Source: Hemicentrotus pulcherrimus
Taxonomy: Eukaryota; Echinodermata; Echinoidea; Camarodonta; Strongylocentrotidae
Assembly (NCBI GenBank): GCA_003118195.1
Contig: BEXV01001110.1
Location: 49,535 to 113,534 of the forward strand
Direction: 5' to 3'
DNA: 64,000 nt
The position numbers were made by a program, and so were the translations under genes. Shown piece after piece: positions 39,001-53,700 of the stretch; the stretch's first letter is position 1, and the number at the start of each line of letters is the position of its first letter. The notes under the pieces are model-generated. The model had not been told where the DNA came from. It saw nothing but the letters and a program-made list of their open reading frames with translations, and made no database searches.

Positions 39001-42000
39001 AGGAGACTGCAACTTCTTTGTAATGAAAGTGTGAAAATGGCTAAATGCCAGATATGTATGTACTATGATGTGTTTACATGATAGGAAAGTATGAAAGTCA
39101 AGTGTTTTGTTTAGAGTTCAGGTCCTTCTCGTAGAAGTAAACTTATGACTTGGGTATAAAAAAAATGTGTGTATAACACAGTTACTTTATCTTATGTCTT
39201 GTATATACACACTGATATTTGTTTAATGATTTCATATTCCATTAATCGTTATAAAGGATCTTTGCCAATTTTTTTTTGTTTTGTTAATTTTTGAAATTTG
39301 GCTCTGCTTTTGTAGTTTGTAGTGCTTTTTATGTCAAATATTTGCTTGAAGTAAACCAATTAATGACTGTTTTTGACAGGTGTGTGGGATGGCGATATAA
39401 GCAACGAAGTGACGCAACCTGATGGCACTATATTGCCAAATCCTGAAAGTATGACTGAAGCAGAGCTATTCACCTACGGGGAATTATGTAAGTAGCCATA
39501 GATTGGTATTAAATGAATCTTTTTATGCATACAAGTCACACATTTGTTAGTGCAGCAAGAATGGAACAGTACATACAAGCATATATGTTTATAAGCTACC
39601 TCATCCTGGCTACATAAATCGATCTTTATCAGTCCCACGCTAACTGTCCGTTTCTTTTCCTCTCTTGTGACAGGGCGCGTTGATAATGCTGAATCGTTGT
39701 TCACCTACCAGAGTCCTAATGTTTGGAATACATTCAACGTGAATAGCTTCACGCCCATGTTTCTTAGCGAACTCAACCAGACGGCAGATCCAGCATTAAG
39801 GGCTGCAGCCATGGCCGACTGCAGTGGGGATACTTCCTGCCTGTTTGATGCCTTGGCAACCCAAGATGTCTCCATCGGCACAAACACAATGATGATTGGC
39901 ATGTCAAGGGACCGGCAAGTTATTGATCTAGGTAATGAAATGATAGATTCCCAGTTTGTTTCTCTAGTTATATATCTAGGTAATGAAATGATAGATTCCC
40001 AGTTTGTTTTCCTTGTTATATATCTAGGTAATGAAATGATAGATTCCCAGTTTGTTTTCCTTGTTATATATCTAGGTAATGAAATTATAGATTCCCAGTT
40101 CGTTTTCCTTGTTATATATCTAGGTAATGAAATTATAGATTCCCAGTTCGTTTTCGTAGTTATTGATCTGGGTAATGAAATTATAGATTCCCAGTTTGTT
40201 TTCCTAGTTATTGATCTAGGCAATGAAATTATAGATTCCCAGTTTGTTTTCCTAGTTATTGATCTAGGCAATGAAATTATAGATTCCCAGTTTGTTTTCC
40301 TAGTTATTGATCTAGGCAATGAAATTATAGATTCCCAGTTTGTTTTCCTAGTTATTGATCTAGGCAATGAAATTATAGATTCCCAGTTTGTTTTCCTAGT
40401 TATTGATCTAGGCAATGAAATTATAGATTCCCAGTTTGTTTTCCTAGTTATTGATCTAGGCAATGAAATTATAGATTCCCAGTTTGTTTTCCTAGTTATT
40501 GATCTAGGCAATGAAATTATAGATTCCCAGTTTGTTTTCCTAGTTATTGATCTAGGCAATGAAATTATAGATTCCCAGTTTGTTTTCCTAGTTATTGATC
40601 TAGGCAATGAAATTATAGATTCCCAGTTTGTTTTCCTAGTTATTGATCTAGGCAATGAAATTATAGATTCCCAGTTTGTTTTCCTAGTTATTGATCTAGG
40701 CAATGAAATTATAGATTCCCAGTTTGTTTTCCTAGTTATTGATCTAGGCAATGAAATTATAGATTCCCAGTTTGTTTTCCTAGTTATTGATCTAGGCAAT
40801 GAAATTATAGATTCCCAGTTTGTTTTCCTAGTTATTGATCTAGGCAATGAAATTATAGATTCCCAGTTTGTTTTCCTAGTTATTGATCTAGGCAATGAAA
40901 TTATAGATTCCCAGTTTGTTTCTCTAGTTATTGATCTAGGCAATGAAATTATAGATTCCCAGTTTGTTTCTCTAGTTATTGATCTAGGTAATGAAATTAT
41001 AGTTTCCCAGTTCGTTTTATACTGTGTACTTGGCACAGGAACAGGCAGAGATGTATGAAGGCAGTTCAGGCTGCACTCTGGTCTTGTGATTCTAGAAAAG
41101 AGTGAGAAAGGTCATCAATGTTGCACATATTAACAATTTTTTTTTTTTAGGTTTAGGTTCATGGAGATAATAAGAACTTGATTCCAGCAGTACTTGGTCA
41201 GTCAATCAGTCATGAAATGAATTGATCAATCCATCAGCCACTCGTATCCTCTTATAAAACCATTGATGTTTCCTTTTCAGAAAACTACCCTCCTATTCTG
41301 AGCAACCTAACAGAGATTAACCCTGATGCACAGTATCCAGGTATCAATGCGGATGGCGTCTTCACCCTGATTGTTGGCAGGTCCTACACATTCCAGGCTG
41401 CAGCTATAGATAGAAACCCTAAAGATGTCATCACCTATACTCTTGAAGGCAACATCCCATCCGGTGCCCAAATAGATCCTTCCTGTGAGTATCCTAACAG
41501 TCCGACAATCACTACTGCAACATTAGCTCCGGGATATATTTTATCAAAGATGGGTTAGGGTGTGTAGGTTTTGTTACAGGTCAAGGTTATTGTTGGGTAT
41601 TGTGATTTGTCAAATGCAGAAGCTATCAATTCAATTAGTCTACAGACTTGCACACTGAGCATTTGTTGCCAGAGCATGTGTTGTACAACCAATATCTACA
41701 AGCTAAGCTTTTAAATAGGTTCCTCACATTTTACCCTGTATAACCCACCATTTATTTTTATCTCTTTACAAAGTCTTGATTATATAATGTCATACCTTGA
41801 GTATAATTCATGTTGATTTTGTCATTGATATGAATTCTGTTTTGTGAAACAAATAAACTTAAAGTTTGCCAGAGTTTTAAGAGGTTCGGCCATTTCTCTT
41901 GTGTATGTTAATGATATATAGATTCTTGTTCACTTAGAGTGTAATGATGATTGCAATATCCCACATGACTTCATCCTTGATGCTGTTTACTGCCTGTCAA

Positions 42001-42435
42001 AGCCTCTGCAGCAAAATAAAAACACTTTGGCCCATATTGTACTGATTTATTCAAACCTGACCCTTTGTCTCAGATTTTGTGTAACAAAGGGAAACTTAGA
42101 CCCCAAACTAACTTCCTTTGTTGAACACCATTTTTAAACAAAGCTTAAACCTGATGATGTGTGAAATTTTAGTAGAATACATGCCATTATGTGATAATTC
42201 ATAGCAAGCAGTGGTGAAAAAATGTAGCTGTGCCCAATGAAAGAAGGCCCTTCTGAGCATGCATGTACATAACTTGCTTTCCTTTGTGTGATAAGATAAA
42301 ATAAGGGATCGAAGTGCACAAAACTTCTACCATCTCATTTTGCACTGTGCAGTGGTTTAACATGTATAAAGGAGGCTGTTGTGAAGAGTTTACAAGTTGG
42401 AAATCATGTGCATAGCTTATTGATATTTCAAATTA

Positions 42436-42466
<31 letters not shown>

Positions 42467-45400
42467 TTACAGCTGGTATATTCACCTGGACACCAGCAAA
42501 CGTTGATCAGGTTCTGATTGGAATTCAGGCCAGTGACGGCTCCGTCTCTCGTTATCTCCAGCTTTTAATCATTATCTGTAATTGTGAAAACGGTGGAACT
42601 TGTGATTTTAATTCCATGATGGAAGGCAACAGTCTCAACAATGACAAATTTTCAGTAAGGACATTTTTGCTAATTTTTGTTTAACCCTAGGTGTGTATTT
42701 TATGTTGTGTAATAGACAATCAGATGTATATAAACACACACACACACAAAAATGAAATTTCACTTACAGTGTAAATGGCAAGTTTAGCTGCAGTTGATTA
42801 TTTCAGAATATTAATTAAACCTTTATAATCAGACAGATATATAGACTGAATGTGCACCTTTGAATAGTACTGTTCTGCTACCCAGTTCATTCCTTGTTTA
42901 CATCCTCTTTTTTCTGTATTTGAATTTAAACTTAATTCATACCCTCCTCTTGCTTTTCTTCTCTACCTTTATATATCCTCCGCAATTATCTATACATTTT
43001 GTATTCTTCTTCTTCTTCATTATTTTGTTTTCTTTTGCTTTTCTTTGCCTTTCAGGTTGCCCAATGCAGCTGTGCCTTGGGTTATGCTGGCTCATTATGT
43101 CAGGATGACTTCAATTCCTGTGAGCTCAACCCCTGTTACCCTGGGGTGACCTGTATCGATGATCCCCCTCCCAGCGTCTCTGCAAGGTGTGCCGCATGCC
43201 CCCCGAGCCTCACAGGAACTGGATTCCAGTGCTGGGGTAAGCCTTTTCGTTGGAAATTTGGTTGGAACGTATATTAGCATTGTTCATGAATAGGAGCCTT
43301 TGTGGACACAGTGCAGGTTTCGACAAATATTACGTCTTGTAATGGGAGCAAAATTAAAAGTTTTGATGGATTTTATGATAATCTAAAATTTAATGAGGGG
43401 TATACCTGTATATATTTCCCACCATGAGTACATGTTTTGAGTTTAATGTTTTTGAAAAAAAATTGTCTCATATTTGACATTGTATCAACATGAAATTACA
43501 TGTACTGGATATCATGTAGCCTTCAAATCAATAGGTTTGGTACAATTGCGCACATGCACCCCACAAATGCATAACATGTTTGGAGATAAAAAAGTGATTG
43601 AAAAAAATGAAATGTGTTTCCACTGAGCATTTTGTTTTAGTAGTACTTTTAAAATTGCAAAGCATTACAAATAATGAATTTACTGTTTTATAAGTGCTTA
43701 ACATATCTTGCAAGTTGTTTTAATTTTGTGTGCCTAAGTGACCTGACATGATCGTGAGAAAAAAACCCTTGTTGGAGGTGCTTTGATTTTTAAATTATGT
43801 GAAATAAAGGATGCATGCTTTTTGAGTTTTTATAGAAATAGTTTTCATATTTAACATAAACATGGATAGAGTATACCAAAAACATTGCAGTAAAATAAAA
43901 AAATATATCTCCACATTTTGTATTAGATTTGGACGAGTGTGCCCAAGGTGTTGATGGATGTGATCAGCTGTGTATTAATAGCGTCGGCTCATTTAATTGC
44001 GACTGCAATGCTGGCTACGATTTGCAACCGGACCTCAAAGCCTGTCTCGGTGAGTATTTTTTTTATTCAGGAATGATGCGGGAATGGCATCTTGGATGTC
44101 AGGTATGAAAGAAACAAGAAGTTTAAAGATAAAGGTTGAGTTCTGCAATTACATCTGGGAAGGAAGTCTCTGAAAGTGATTTGGAAAGGTTGATTGTGTA
44201 GTACATTAATTTGGTGAATACGGTGAGTTAATGGAATCATCAGAATGATGAGAAATAAGCCCAGTCTTACTGCTGTAATTAGTCACATGCACTGCACACA
44301 GAAATGTTTATATGAATATGATTTTATTACGTGGTACTCTATATGTGTTGAGGGTTCATTTTTAATCTCCACGAGTAGATAAACAAGATGCAATGAAAAA
44401 CAGTCATCTTGTCTTTGATGATTATAATGATATGACAAATATTGAACAACATAATAGCATTCATATCCACCATGCATGATGCTCCAATACTACCCTGGGT
44501 AAAGCTAAGCTATGATTTCTGTGCTCACAGCATTCCAAGATTGCTTCCTATAAGGCACACATTGGACACCTAGATGAAGAGTGGCTGATGTTAATTGATG
44601 TGAAGTTATTGTTAACAACTTTCTTTGTAGATATTAACGAATGTGACCGAGCCACTGATATTTGTGATGTGAATGCCAATTGCATCAACAACAATGGATC
44701 CTATTCCTGTGAATGCAACGATGGATATGTCCTCCAAGCAGATAATAGAACATGTACCGGTAAGTGATGCCTGTAAAATACATACTTTGTAATTGCTGCT
44801 ATGTGCCTTTGAATTGACATTTGCTTGGGCGATTGCTCCACCTGTTTCTCAAAAACACAGGTCCATATTCTGCTACATCAGCCAGACATAGTAGTCTTCA
44901 TTAATACCCAATGATTTACCACATTGCCTGGATGCTACACCTTACAATTGTCAATGAAAGTAAAGTTCAGTTTGTAACCACCATTTCAATGTTTGTACTC
45001 TTTGCCCTGCAATAGATGTTGATGAGTGCACTGACTTAGCGCCATGTGATAGAAACGCTGATTGTGGCAATGTCATTGGCTCATACACCTGCACATGTCG
45101 CAGTGGTTACCAAGGCGATGGCAGAGCAGAATGCAAAGGTAAGTGGAATGAAGAGATCGTGTGAGCAACATAACTTTTTAATGTATATTAGTCAACATGT
45201 GCTTCATGTTTTATCAGTTTTGTAGCAAAAATATCATACATACCGGTAACTAAGATGTATTATTTACCTATGTCTATCTGAATAGTTTGCAATATATGTA
45301 AAATGTACCCTTAAAGTAAATCGAGGCGTTTCTCTTAGAAATGTGCTGCCAGCTGCATTTAAGTCTCCTTTAAGCGTTTTATGATCATGATTAAATTAGT

Positions 45401-48400
45401 TGGAAAAATATCATCCTCTTCTTCTTTTTTAATTTTATTTTACAGATTACAATGAGTGCTTCAACCCTGCTGATAATGACTGTTCAGAGTTTGCTTCCTG
45501 TGAGAATGAGGAAGGATACTATGTGTGCCTTTGTTTGGAAGGATATGAGGTACGCTCTTCTTTTTCTTTTATACTTTTCTTTTTAATCACTTTCCACCCT
45601 TTTCATCATTTTCATCATCTCCTTCATCTTTTTCTTCCACTTAAATTGTACATGTACTCCTCTTCTTTTTTTCTTTTTCCCTCCTGTATTGTTTTCTGAT
45701 CTTCAACTGTTTCTACTTCTGCCTTCGGCCTTTTTATCTTCTTCTTGTGCTTCTCCTTCTTCTCCTTAATCCATTCTCAATTGTATACATCTATGGTACA
45801 AAATAAACTCCTATCATTGGTTTATGTCGCCCAATCTTAGGGTTCTGGTCTGACCTGCACTGATCGTAATGAATGCTTGGAAGGAGTATCCCAGTGTAGC
45901 CTGGAAGCTGCCTGTCAAAACGTCCCAGGCAGTTTCATGTGCAGCTGTGATACCGGTTACACAGGAGACGGTAATACCTGCGTAGGTGAGTCAATTACAA
46001 CCAGGATCTTGGGAATATTCAGCATTTTGTATCCTCAAAAATAACTTTCTTTATCAATCTGACCATAATTATTATTACTACTGAATACCTACATTGTTGT
46101 ACAATTCTCTAGTTGATTTGCTTATAAGGGAAGGAGAGTTGAAAAAAGATGAATTCTGATTGTACCTTCCAATACTGACTACATCATGATCGGAATACCA
46201 GAAATCATATTATTGTTAAGTACAGTGTAATATTTGAAATATTTGTTCTACTGTGCTCCTTTAAATGATATAATTGTGTAAACAACATCTCTGATATTCT
46301 CATTCTTGCTCAGATGTTGACGAATGTGCTGATTCTTCATCAAATAATTGCGATGTGAACGCTCTCTGCATCAACTCACTTGGTTCATTCTCGTGTGCCT
46401 GTAATGCTGGCTATGATGGGGATGGAACGACTTGCACAGGTTTGTTTTGCTGAAATATCCACTTTTTAAATGCAGAATGGCTAAATTTATTTGTGACAAA
46501 AATGGAATATATCAGTATTATCATGATATGTGATTGCGCTTTCGCAAAGGCCTAATAAGTGAAACCTGAAAGACCCACTTATTAAAAGCTTCCTTCTACA
46601 GATGGATATTAGGAAATTTGTTAAATTTTTGAATTTTGGTACCAATTTAATGCCTCCTATTTTTTTTTTCCTGGGAGAAGCTTTCCAGGGCATAAAAACA
46701 ATGATTTCAGTCAGTCTATAGATCCCCTTTATACATCAGTCTCCAAGCCAAGCTTTAAATTGTTGATAACAATCTAGCTTGTCTGATCCTCAATTTATGA
46801 AATATTTTTCTCTTGTTTGTTTAAACAAAATGATATCTGTACTTGTTCATCTGCAATGTCTAATAGAACCTGTCCCAGCAACATGCAAACAAATGTAATT
46901 CTATATTTATGCATTCTTCTTTGATTGACAGATATTGAGGAGTGCACGTTAGGTACTGATTTTTGTGCTTCAACTGCTACATGTACTAACAGCCTTGGAT
47001 CATACACTTGTTCTTGCTTCAATGGATACAGTGGAGATGGATTCTCTTGCACTGGTAGGATGCTTACTGTCGTTTACACGTATAGTGCTAAACCGCATTT
47101 AAAACCCACCTTGGCAACATAAAATGCATAGTGCACCTCAAATTGACATCTGGATTAAGTTTGTATGCCTAGGGGATAGGAGCCTTTTTTACATGCAACC
47201 ATTTTTCAGGCAGTTAAGCAGGTGAGTTGGCTCAGTCGGTAAAGCGTCTGCCTGTCGAACCAAAGATAGTGGGTTCAAATCCAACCCAGGCAGATGACTG
47301 AAGCCTGCGATGTGTTTAAACATGCCCCACCTGTTTCATAGACACATGCCATGTTTAATAAGTGGAAATCACTCCGGCCCTCAGATAGGCGGTTAAATGG
47401 AGGCTCTTGTAGACGATGGTCACCACCTCATCCCACTGCACTATTTGTTTAAGAGTAGGGGAAACCTGGTGTAGTGGTTCACCTGCACACCCCCTAATCA
47501 GTGATACTATGTGAAGGCAATTACATGTAACTAGAATATACTCAAAATCTTATCAATCTAAAAAGCATTTCTTATTGTCATGATAATACTAGGTTGTTAG
47601 CTTTCAAGTATGTACCGTTTAGATATTACTGGGGCATCCATGTAAACTTATGAACTGGAAAACAAATTGAGAAGGAGACCTACATGTATTGTACAGTGTA
47701 CAAGGTTAGCTTTCTTAGTTGATCCCTCCACTTTACTTTAATTTCCAATGCATAAATAACATCAATCATCATAAAACAAAATATATGTTTATAGTTAAAT
47801 AAATAGAACTCATCAATTTCATGTATCTATAGTGTTGTTTTTCTATGTGAAAAGATTAACTTAAAAATCTGAACATTAAATAATGTGATTTTGTGATCTT
47901 TCTCACTCCAGACATTGACGAATGTGCCGAGCAGATTGATAATTGCACCCAGAACTGCAACAATGTAGCAGGATCCTTCAACTGCTCCTGTAATCCTGGT
48001 TTCGTATTGGATGCTGATAGTGCCACCTGCAACAGTAAGTCCTTATGTCTTAGTCACCATACCAAACTGACTCCAAACTGACTCCAAACATATTCCAAAG
48101 TGACTCCAAACTGGCTCCAAACAGATTCCAAACTGACTCCAAACTGACTCCAAACAGTTTCCAAACTGACTCCAAGCTGACTCCAAACATATTCCAAACT
48201 GAACCCAAATTTTGGAATCTGTTTGGAGCCAGCTTGGACTCCAAACTTATTCCAGACTGGCTCCAAACATATTCCAAACTGACTCCAAACATATTCCAAA
48301 CTGACTCCAAACTGGCCCCAAACATATTCCAAACTGACTCCAAACATATTCCAAACTGACTTTAAACTGGCTCCGAATGGATTCCAAACTGACTCCGAAC

Positions 48401-50710
48401 ATATTCCAAACTGACTCCAAACTGACTCCAAACTGACTCCAAACTGACGTCAAACTGACTCCAAACTGACTTTTTAAAAATTTGAAGTGACACAACCGGG
48501 TATTGTGGATCTTTCGAAACAAAAAATTGCTTGATTGCCCGGCCTTCATAGTGATCAACCGCAGACTGTCCGTGATTTGAAACCAGCTCGGCCTTTTCTC
48601 TTATTAGAAAGCCTACTATCCCTACTAATTTTGATTTTACTATTGATTTAACAAGTGCATCCACCCCTGTTAGCAAGAAAATGTAAAGCACATCAGGACC
48701 TCTGTGAGTTATGCACTCAATATTCTACAATCATGATTATTAGCATGAGAAAACTTGATGAGGAAACAGGTTTGAAACAAATATTTTATCTTTGTGTACA
48801 GAATCATGGTAACCTACATGTATGATCTTTTTGTAATCATTAACCTGGGCATTCTGTGTAGCAATTGTCTAACACCTGTATTTTGTATTCTGCCATTCTA
48901 GTTGCTGCTGGAATGGCCTGTACACCTGCTGAAGATCCCTGTACTGGGGGCGGCACGTGTATGAATGCTGCCGGTCTCATTACATGTACCTGTCGAAGAG
49001 GTTTCGAACCCTCTAGTGCTACCAACTGCCAAGGTAACTAAAGAAATATGACAAATATCAGACTTCTGTGGTTTTACGACACTTTGTAATCAATTAACTC
49101 CTGTATCGAATTCCTAATTTCAAACGTTTGGTCCACCACTCTACTTAATCCTAAAACTAAGCCTTAAAGCCCCACTGCACTACTTATAGCACCCTCTATA
49201 TAGCAAACAATGCCTGATTGGTGACCGCTGGTCCCCCCATGATCCCCTTTTTCTTATTTTAATTGCAAGCTGATTTGATGAGATAAACACCTGTCAGTGA
49301 ACACGCTTGTGTGGTCTAATCCCTACTAGCCAAACTATTACAGACGGGCTTTATATCTAACCTCAGACCCAGTTGTAAATCTAAACAAAGCTCAGAGCAA
49401 ATGCCTTGTGTCCAAAAACAAAAACGGCCTAAAAAAACCCTCCATCGGTCAGGCAGAGAGCAATATGTAGCAATGATGTGTTGTCATGTCTGATTAAGTA
49501 TTGGGCATGTCCAATTAAGTATTAGGCATGTCCAATCTGGCTCATCCTTCCTGAGACATAGATAAAATGACGCATTGACTGCACATGAGCAAGAAAGTGA
49601 CTCTATCTTTACTGACTGTACTCCAAACTGAATAGCTTAGGTGTGCATTCTCTTGTTATGGTTGGTACATGATTCTGCCATTGATGATTTGGTTGGGCGT
49701 AAGTATTATTGATTGCCTGATTGTAAACATGTAGCACATGGATTTATGAGCCATGTGAGTTTTGACAACAATGACAGACTATCAACTGCAAGCGTAACTT
49801 GAACTTGTGGAAGAGGATATGTTTCATACAAAGTACAAGTACATTTGAACCTGTTTATATAGGCCAGTCAAGGGAAACATGCAGACAACGTGGCCACTGT
49901 AGACTGTTGGCCTTTCTAGACGGTTTCTACAACGCATATTTCTTTCTTGAGGGAGACAAAATACATGGCCACTATAAAGACAGGTGGCCTTTATGGAGAG
50001 GTGGCCACTGAGACAGGTTTGACTGTATAACACATTGTATAACTAACTAGTTATTTGTCCAAATGGTAATATGAAAGATCTTTTGGTGAGCACCCAGACA
50101 TTATATCATCATCTTACTTTTCTGTCCCATCTCATTTCCTTTAGACATTGATGAGTGCACTGCCATGACGGATAACTGTGATACGTCAGTTGGTGTCTGT
50201 ACAAATACACAAGGTGGATACACCTGTTCCTGTGCAAGCGGGTATATGCTGGCAGCGGATGAAAGAACATGCTCAAGTAAGAAAATAAATGCAGGGTAAT
50301 GTAGTAAGCAGGAGGGCATTGGCTCTGTCCTGAAGGATAATACCCTTCTGGCTGTAAGAAACACAAAATCCTCCCTGGGTTGAGTTGAAAACATTTCTCA
50401 TTTATTTGTTGTCATCATTTTTTGCGTGTACTCATTTTGTTACAGTGGGAAAGACTCTTAATTAGCACTCCATTTAAAAATGGTTCAAATTAAGATATAT
50501 ATTAAAGTTTATGTTGTGATTGTGTTTGGAGAATCATTGGATGTTAATGCTTTTAGTGTTTTTCTTGATTCTATCAATCCCATCTCTTGTATTTGTAATG
50601 TTTAATTTTTCATAAGCGCTTTGTTTCTGCCTTACGAGAAGGCGCTAAACAAACGTTTTGCATTATTATTATAATTATCATTATCATTATTATTATTATT
50701 TTCATTATTA

Positions 50711-50747
<37 letters not shown>

Positions 50748-53700
50748 TATTATTTTATTATTATTATTCTCATTTCCTTGCAGATATTAATGAATGTGAG
50801 ACCAAAAATGACAACTGTTCACCTGATGCCGTCTGTGATGACTTGCCTGGCACCTTCACCTGTACCTGCAATGCAGGATACAGTGGAGATGGAGTCACCT
50901 GTGCAAGTAAGTTGAAGCCGTCATGCTACATAATTTTAATGCCGGCGTATGAACTAATTTTGCATACAGACTATGATGATTATTGTTGGCATCCCAACCG
51001 TTTATTAAGAGGGTTTGATAATTTAGTACATATTGTGTCCTTTACAATTTTTATCCCGTCTCTCTATTCTTTATACATTGTGCATGGGTATACCTTGGCT
51101 TTTTACTGTTTGCTTCTATCCTCTGCCACATTTATCTTAATCTATGTCTTTCTCTTCCACTTTTTTTTTCTTACTTTCCTATAGATGACAATGAATGTGA
51201 CTTGTCACCTTGTGTGGCAGATTCTGTATGTACGGACACAATTGGCTCGTTCATTTGCTCATGTGGGCATGGTTATGTTGGTGATCAAATCAGCGGTTGT
51301 ATAGGTAAGCAATAAATTATATGCCTGGAGCCTCGTTCATACATTGGAATTGAAACTGAACTATTATCTATACTGAAATTTGACTTTTAATCGTACAGTA
51401 ATACGAATAATGAAGTTACAAATAAAAATTAAAATAAGCAGTAACAACATGACTTTACAAGTTACAATGATATAGGAGTGGATAGGGTACGTTATAATAA
51501 ATTTAATGCTCATGAAATGATAGCAGACAATAACTGAGTAAAATTAGATTATGTAAGTGTTTTGGTCGGTTACATTTTTACTAGTAAGGCGCTTTATAAG
51601 ATTCAGTTATAATTACTTTTTCTCTTGCTTTCACAGATATGGATGAATGCATAAGTATGCCATGTAATGTCAATGGGATTTGTACCAACACTCCTGGATC
51701 ATACGCATGCACCTGCCTTGCAGGTTTCTCTGGCAACGGTATCAACTGCGAAGGTAAGATCACACTCCTAGACAAGAATTAACCACCTTCTCTTCACCCA
51801 CAGCTATTAAGATAATTATTGTACTTTGATAATTATTTTGAAGCGCCTTGATGAGTGATACTATATTATAGAGCATGAAGTAGACAAACTTGTTATTGTT
51901 ATAGAGTTATCGTGAAAATAAATATTTACAAGACATGTTTGTATTACTCTCATCCACATTGATGATGATGATGCCCTAAAACATAACATAAGCTTTGTCT
52001 GTTTCATATTTCAATGTTATTTTCACCTCCTTTGCCATTTATAAAACAATGGCTTTTATTTGGAGTGAACAAGGCTGTACAGGTTGCATATTTTTTTGCA
52101 ACTGAAATGTCCCTTGAGGTAGACAACGGATATAAATAACTGCCTGTTGCACTCATATAAAGGTTTAATGGGATGTCTGGGAATACATAGGGAATATAGT
52201 GCCAGGTAGGTGGCAGATAGCACTGGCATCATCCTTAATATTTTCTTAAACTGTATATGGCAGAGACATTTTCCACTAAAGTTCTTGAACTTGTAAAACT
52301 GGATGATTTAAAGTCACGTTGTATATGTATGTCATCTATTCCTCACCACCTTACATAGATATCTTGGAGTGTAATGACCCCAGCCGTTGCGTAGCCAACA
52401 GCGACTGCATGGAGCTGGAGGGTTCATATACCTGCATCTGTATTAGCGGTTACCGTGGTGATGGAACAGAAGACTGTGTGGATGTTGATGAGTGCCTGGA
52501 GAATTCGACCATCTGCCATCCTCAAGCCACATGCACCAACACGGACGGCTCGTACGATTGCTCTTGCAATGCAGGATATGCCGGAGATGGAACATCTTGC
52601 TCAAGTAAGTTGAAGAATTTGATTGGTGAGGATACTGATGGTTATGGCGTTGGTAATGATGATTGGTGACGTTGATGGTGATGATGATGGTAATTGGAAT
52701 GTTGATGAACAGGAGGATGTGGATGATGATGTTGATAATGATTAATCGTGTCAAGAATGGGCACCATGAGGAAGCTGATTAGCATGATGTATTATGGATG
52801 ATGCTTAAGATGATAATGATGACATTAGGGATAGTGATAATAAAAGAGATGATGATATTGATGAAGATGATTATGCCGGTGATAAAGATGATGAATCAGA
52901 CTAGAGTTATTACAGGGATTTTCATCTCTTCTATTTTCTCTCAATTTATAGATATCAATGAGTGTGAACTTGGTACCATTGACTGTGACGTTAATTCCAA
53001 CTGCACGGACACTGATGGCTCGTACACCTGCTACTGTATAGATGGCTATTTTGATGAGACCGGAGGCCGTGCTGCAGCAGGGGAGTGTATTGGTATGTAC
53101 TCTCAGACTTGTAGATTGAAAATGGCCTTAGTTGTACAGGATTGTTCTTTCTACACAGGTTAAATTACTTATCTATGTTGAATTTAGTCTGCATTAATGG
53201 ACACCTGTTACACTTCAAACTCAGTATGTGCAAGGTTTACGTGCATTAGAATTGTACGTAGGAGGAAAAGAACAGGACTTGAAAATTTCATGGAAATTCA
53301 CATAGAACTCAGTTTGATTTTAAGGGGATTTGGATGATGTTCCTCAGGAGGGCTCGGAACAAAATTGCCTGATTCTAGTGATTCTCAGACGTTATTTATT
53401 ATGATGTTGTTCAGTTTACTTTCAACCAAGTGCACATAAAACAGCATTTTGGCTAAATGAGGCTTCATTTTGGCAATATTAATGCATCTAATTTTATAGT
53501 TTGACCTATCCAATGTTGTTTGTGTGTCAGTGTACAACCAGATAATATTTATGTTACATGTACATATGTTCCCTTCATCATTATTTCTTTGTAGATGTGG
53601 ATGAGTGTGATTTGGGAGTCGACGCTTGTGATGTAAACTCCATGTGCATGAACAACGATGGAAGCTACACCTGTGTCTGTAACGATGGGTACATGCATGT

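Larger units (their letters stand above)
49034..50144 (+). other. Intron 43, two repeats
   Basis: Contains dispersed repeat copy 2 (49164-49330) and a MITE-like element (49840-50027); no exon seen. Confidence 0.55.

Noticed and set aside
39705..41036. 443-codon minus-strand frame
   Set aside because: Shadow of the 48-bp minisatellite and exon 31; no independent coding signal.
47218..47290. Functional tRNA gene
   Set aside because: The A and B boxes are good but acceptor and anticodon stems pair poorly and a SINE body follows.
48050..48691. Minus-strand repetitive frames ([12 protein letters not shown]...)
   Set aside because: Produced by the 11/12-bp minisatellite; several frames are open at once, as expected for a repeat and not for a gene.
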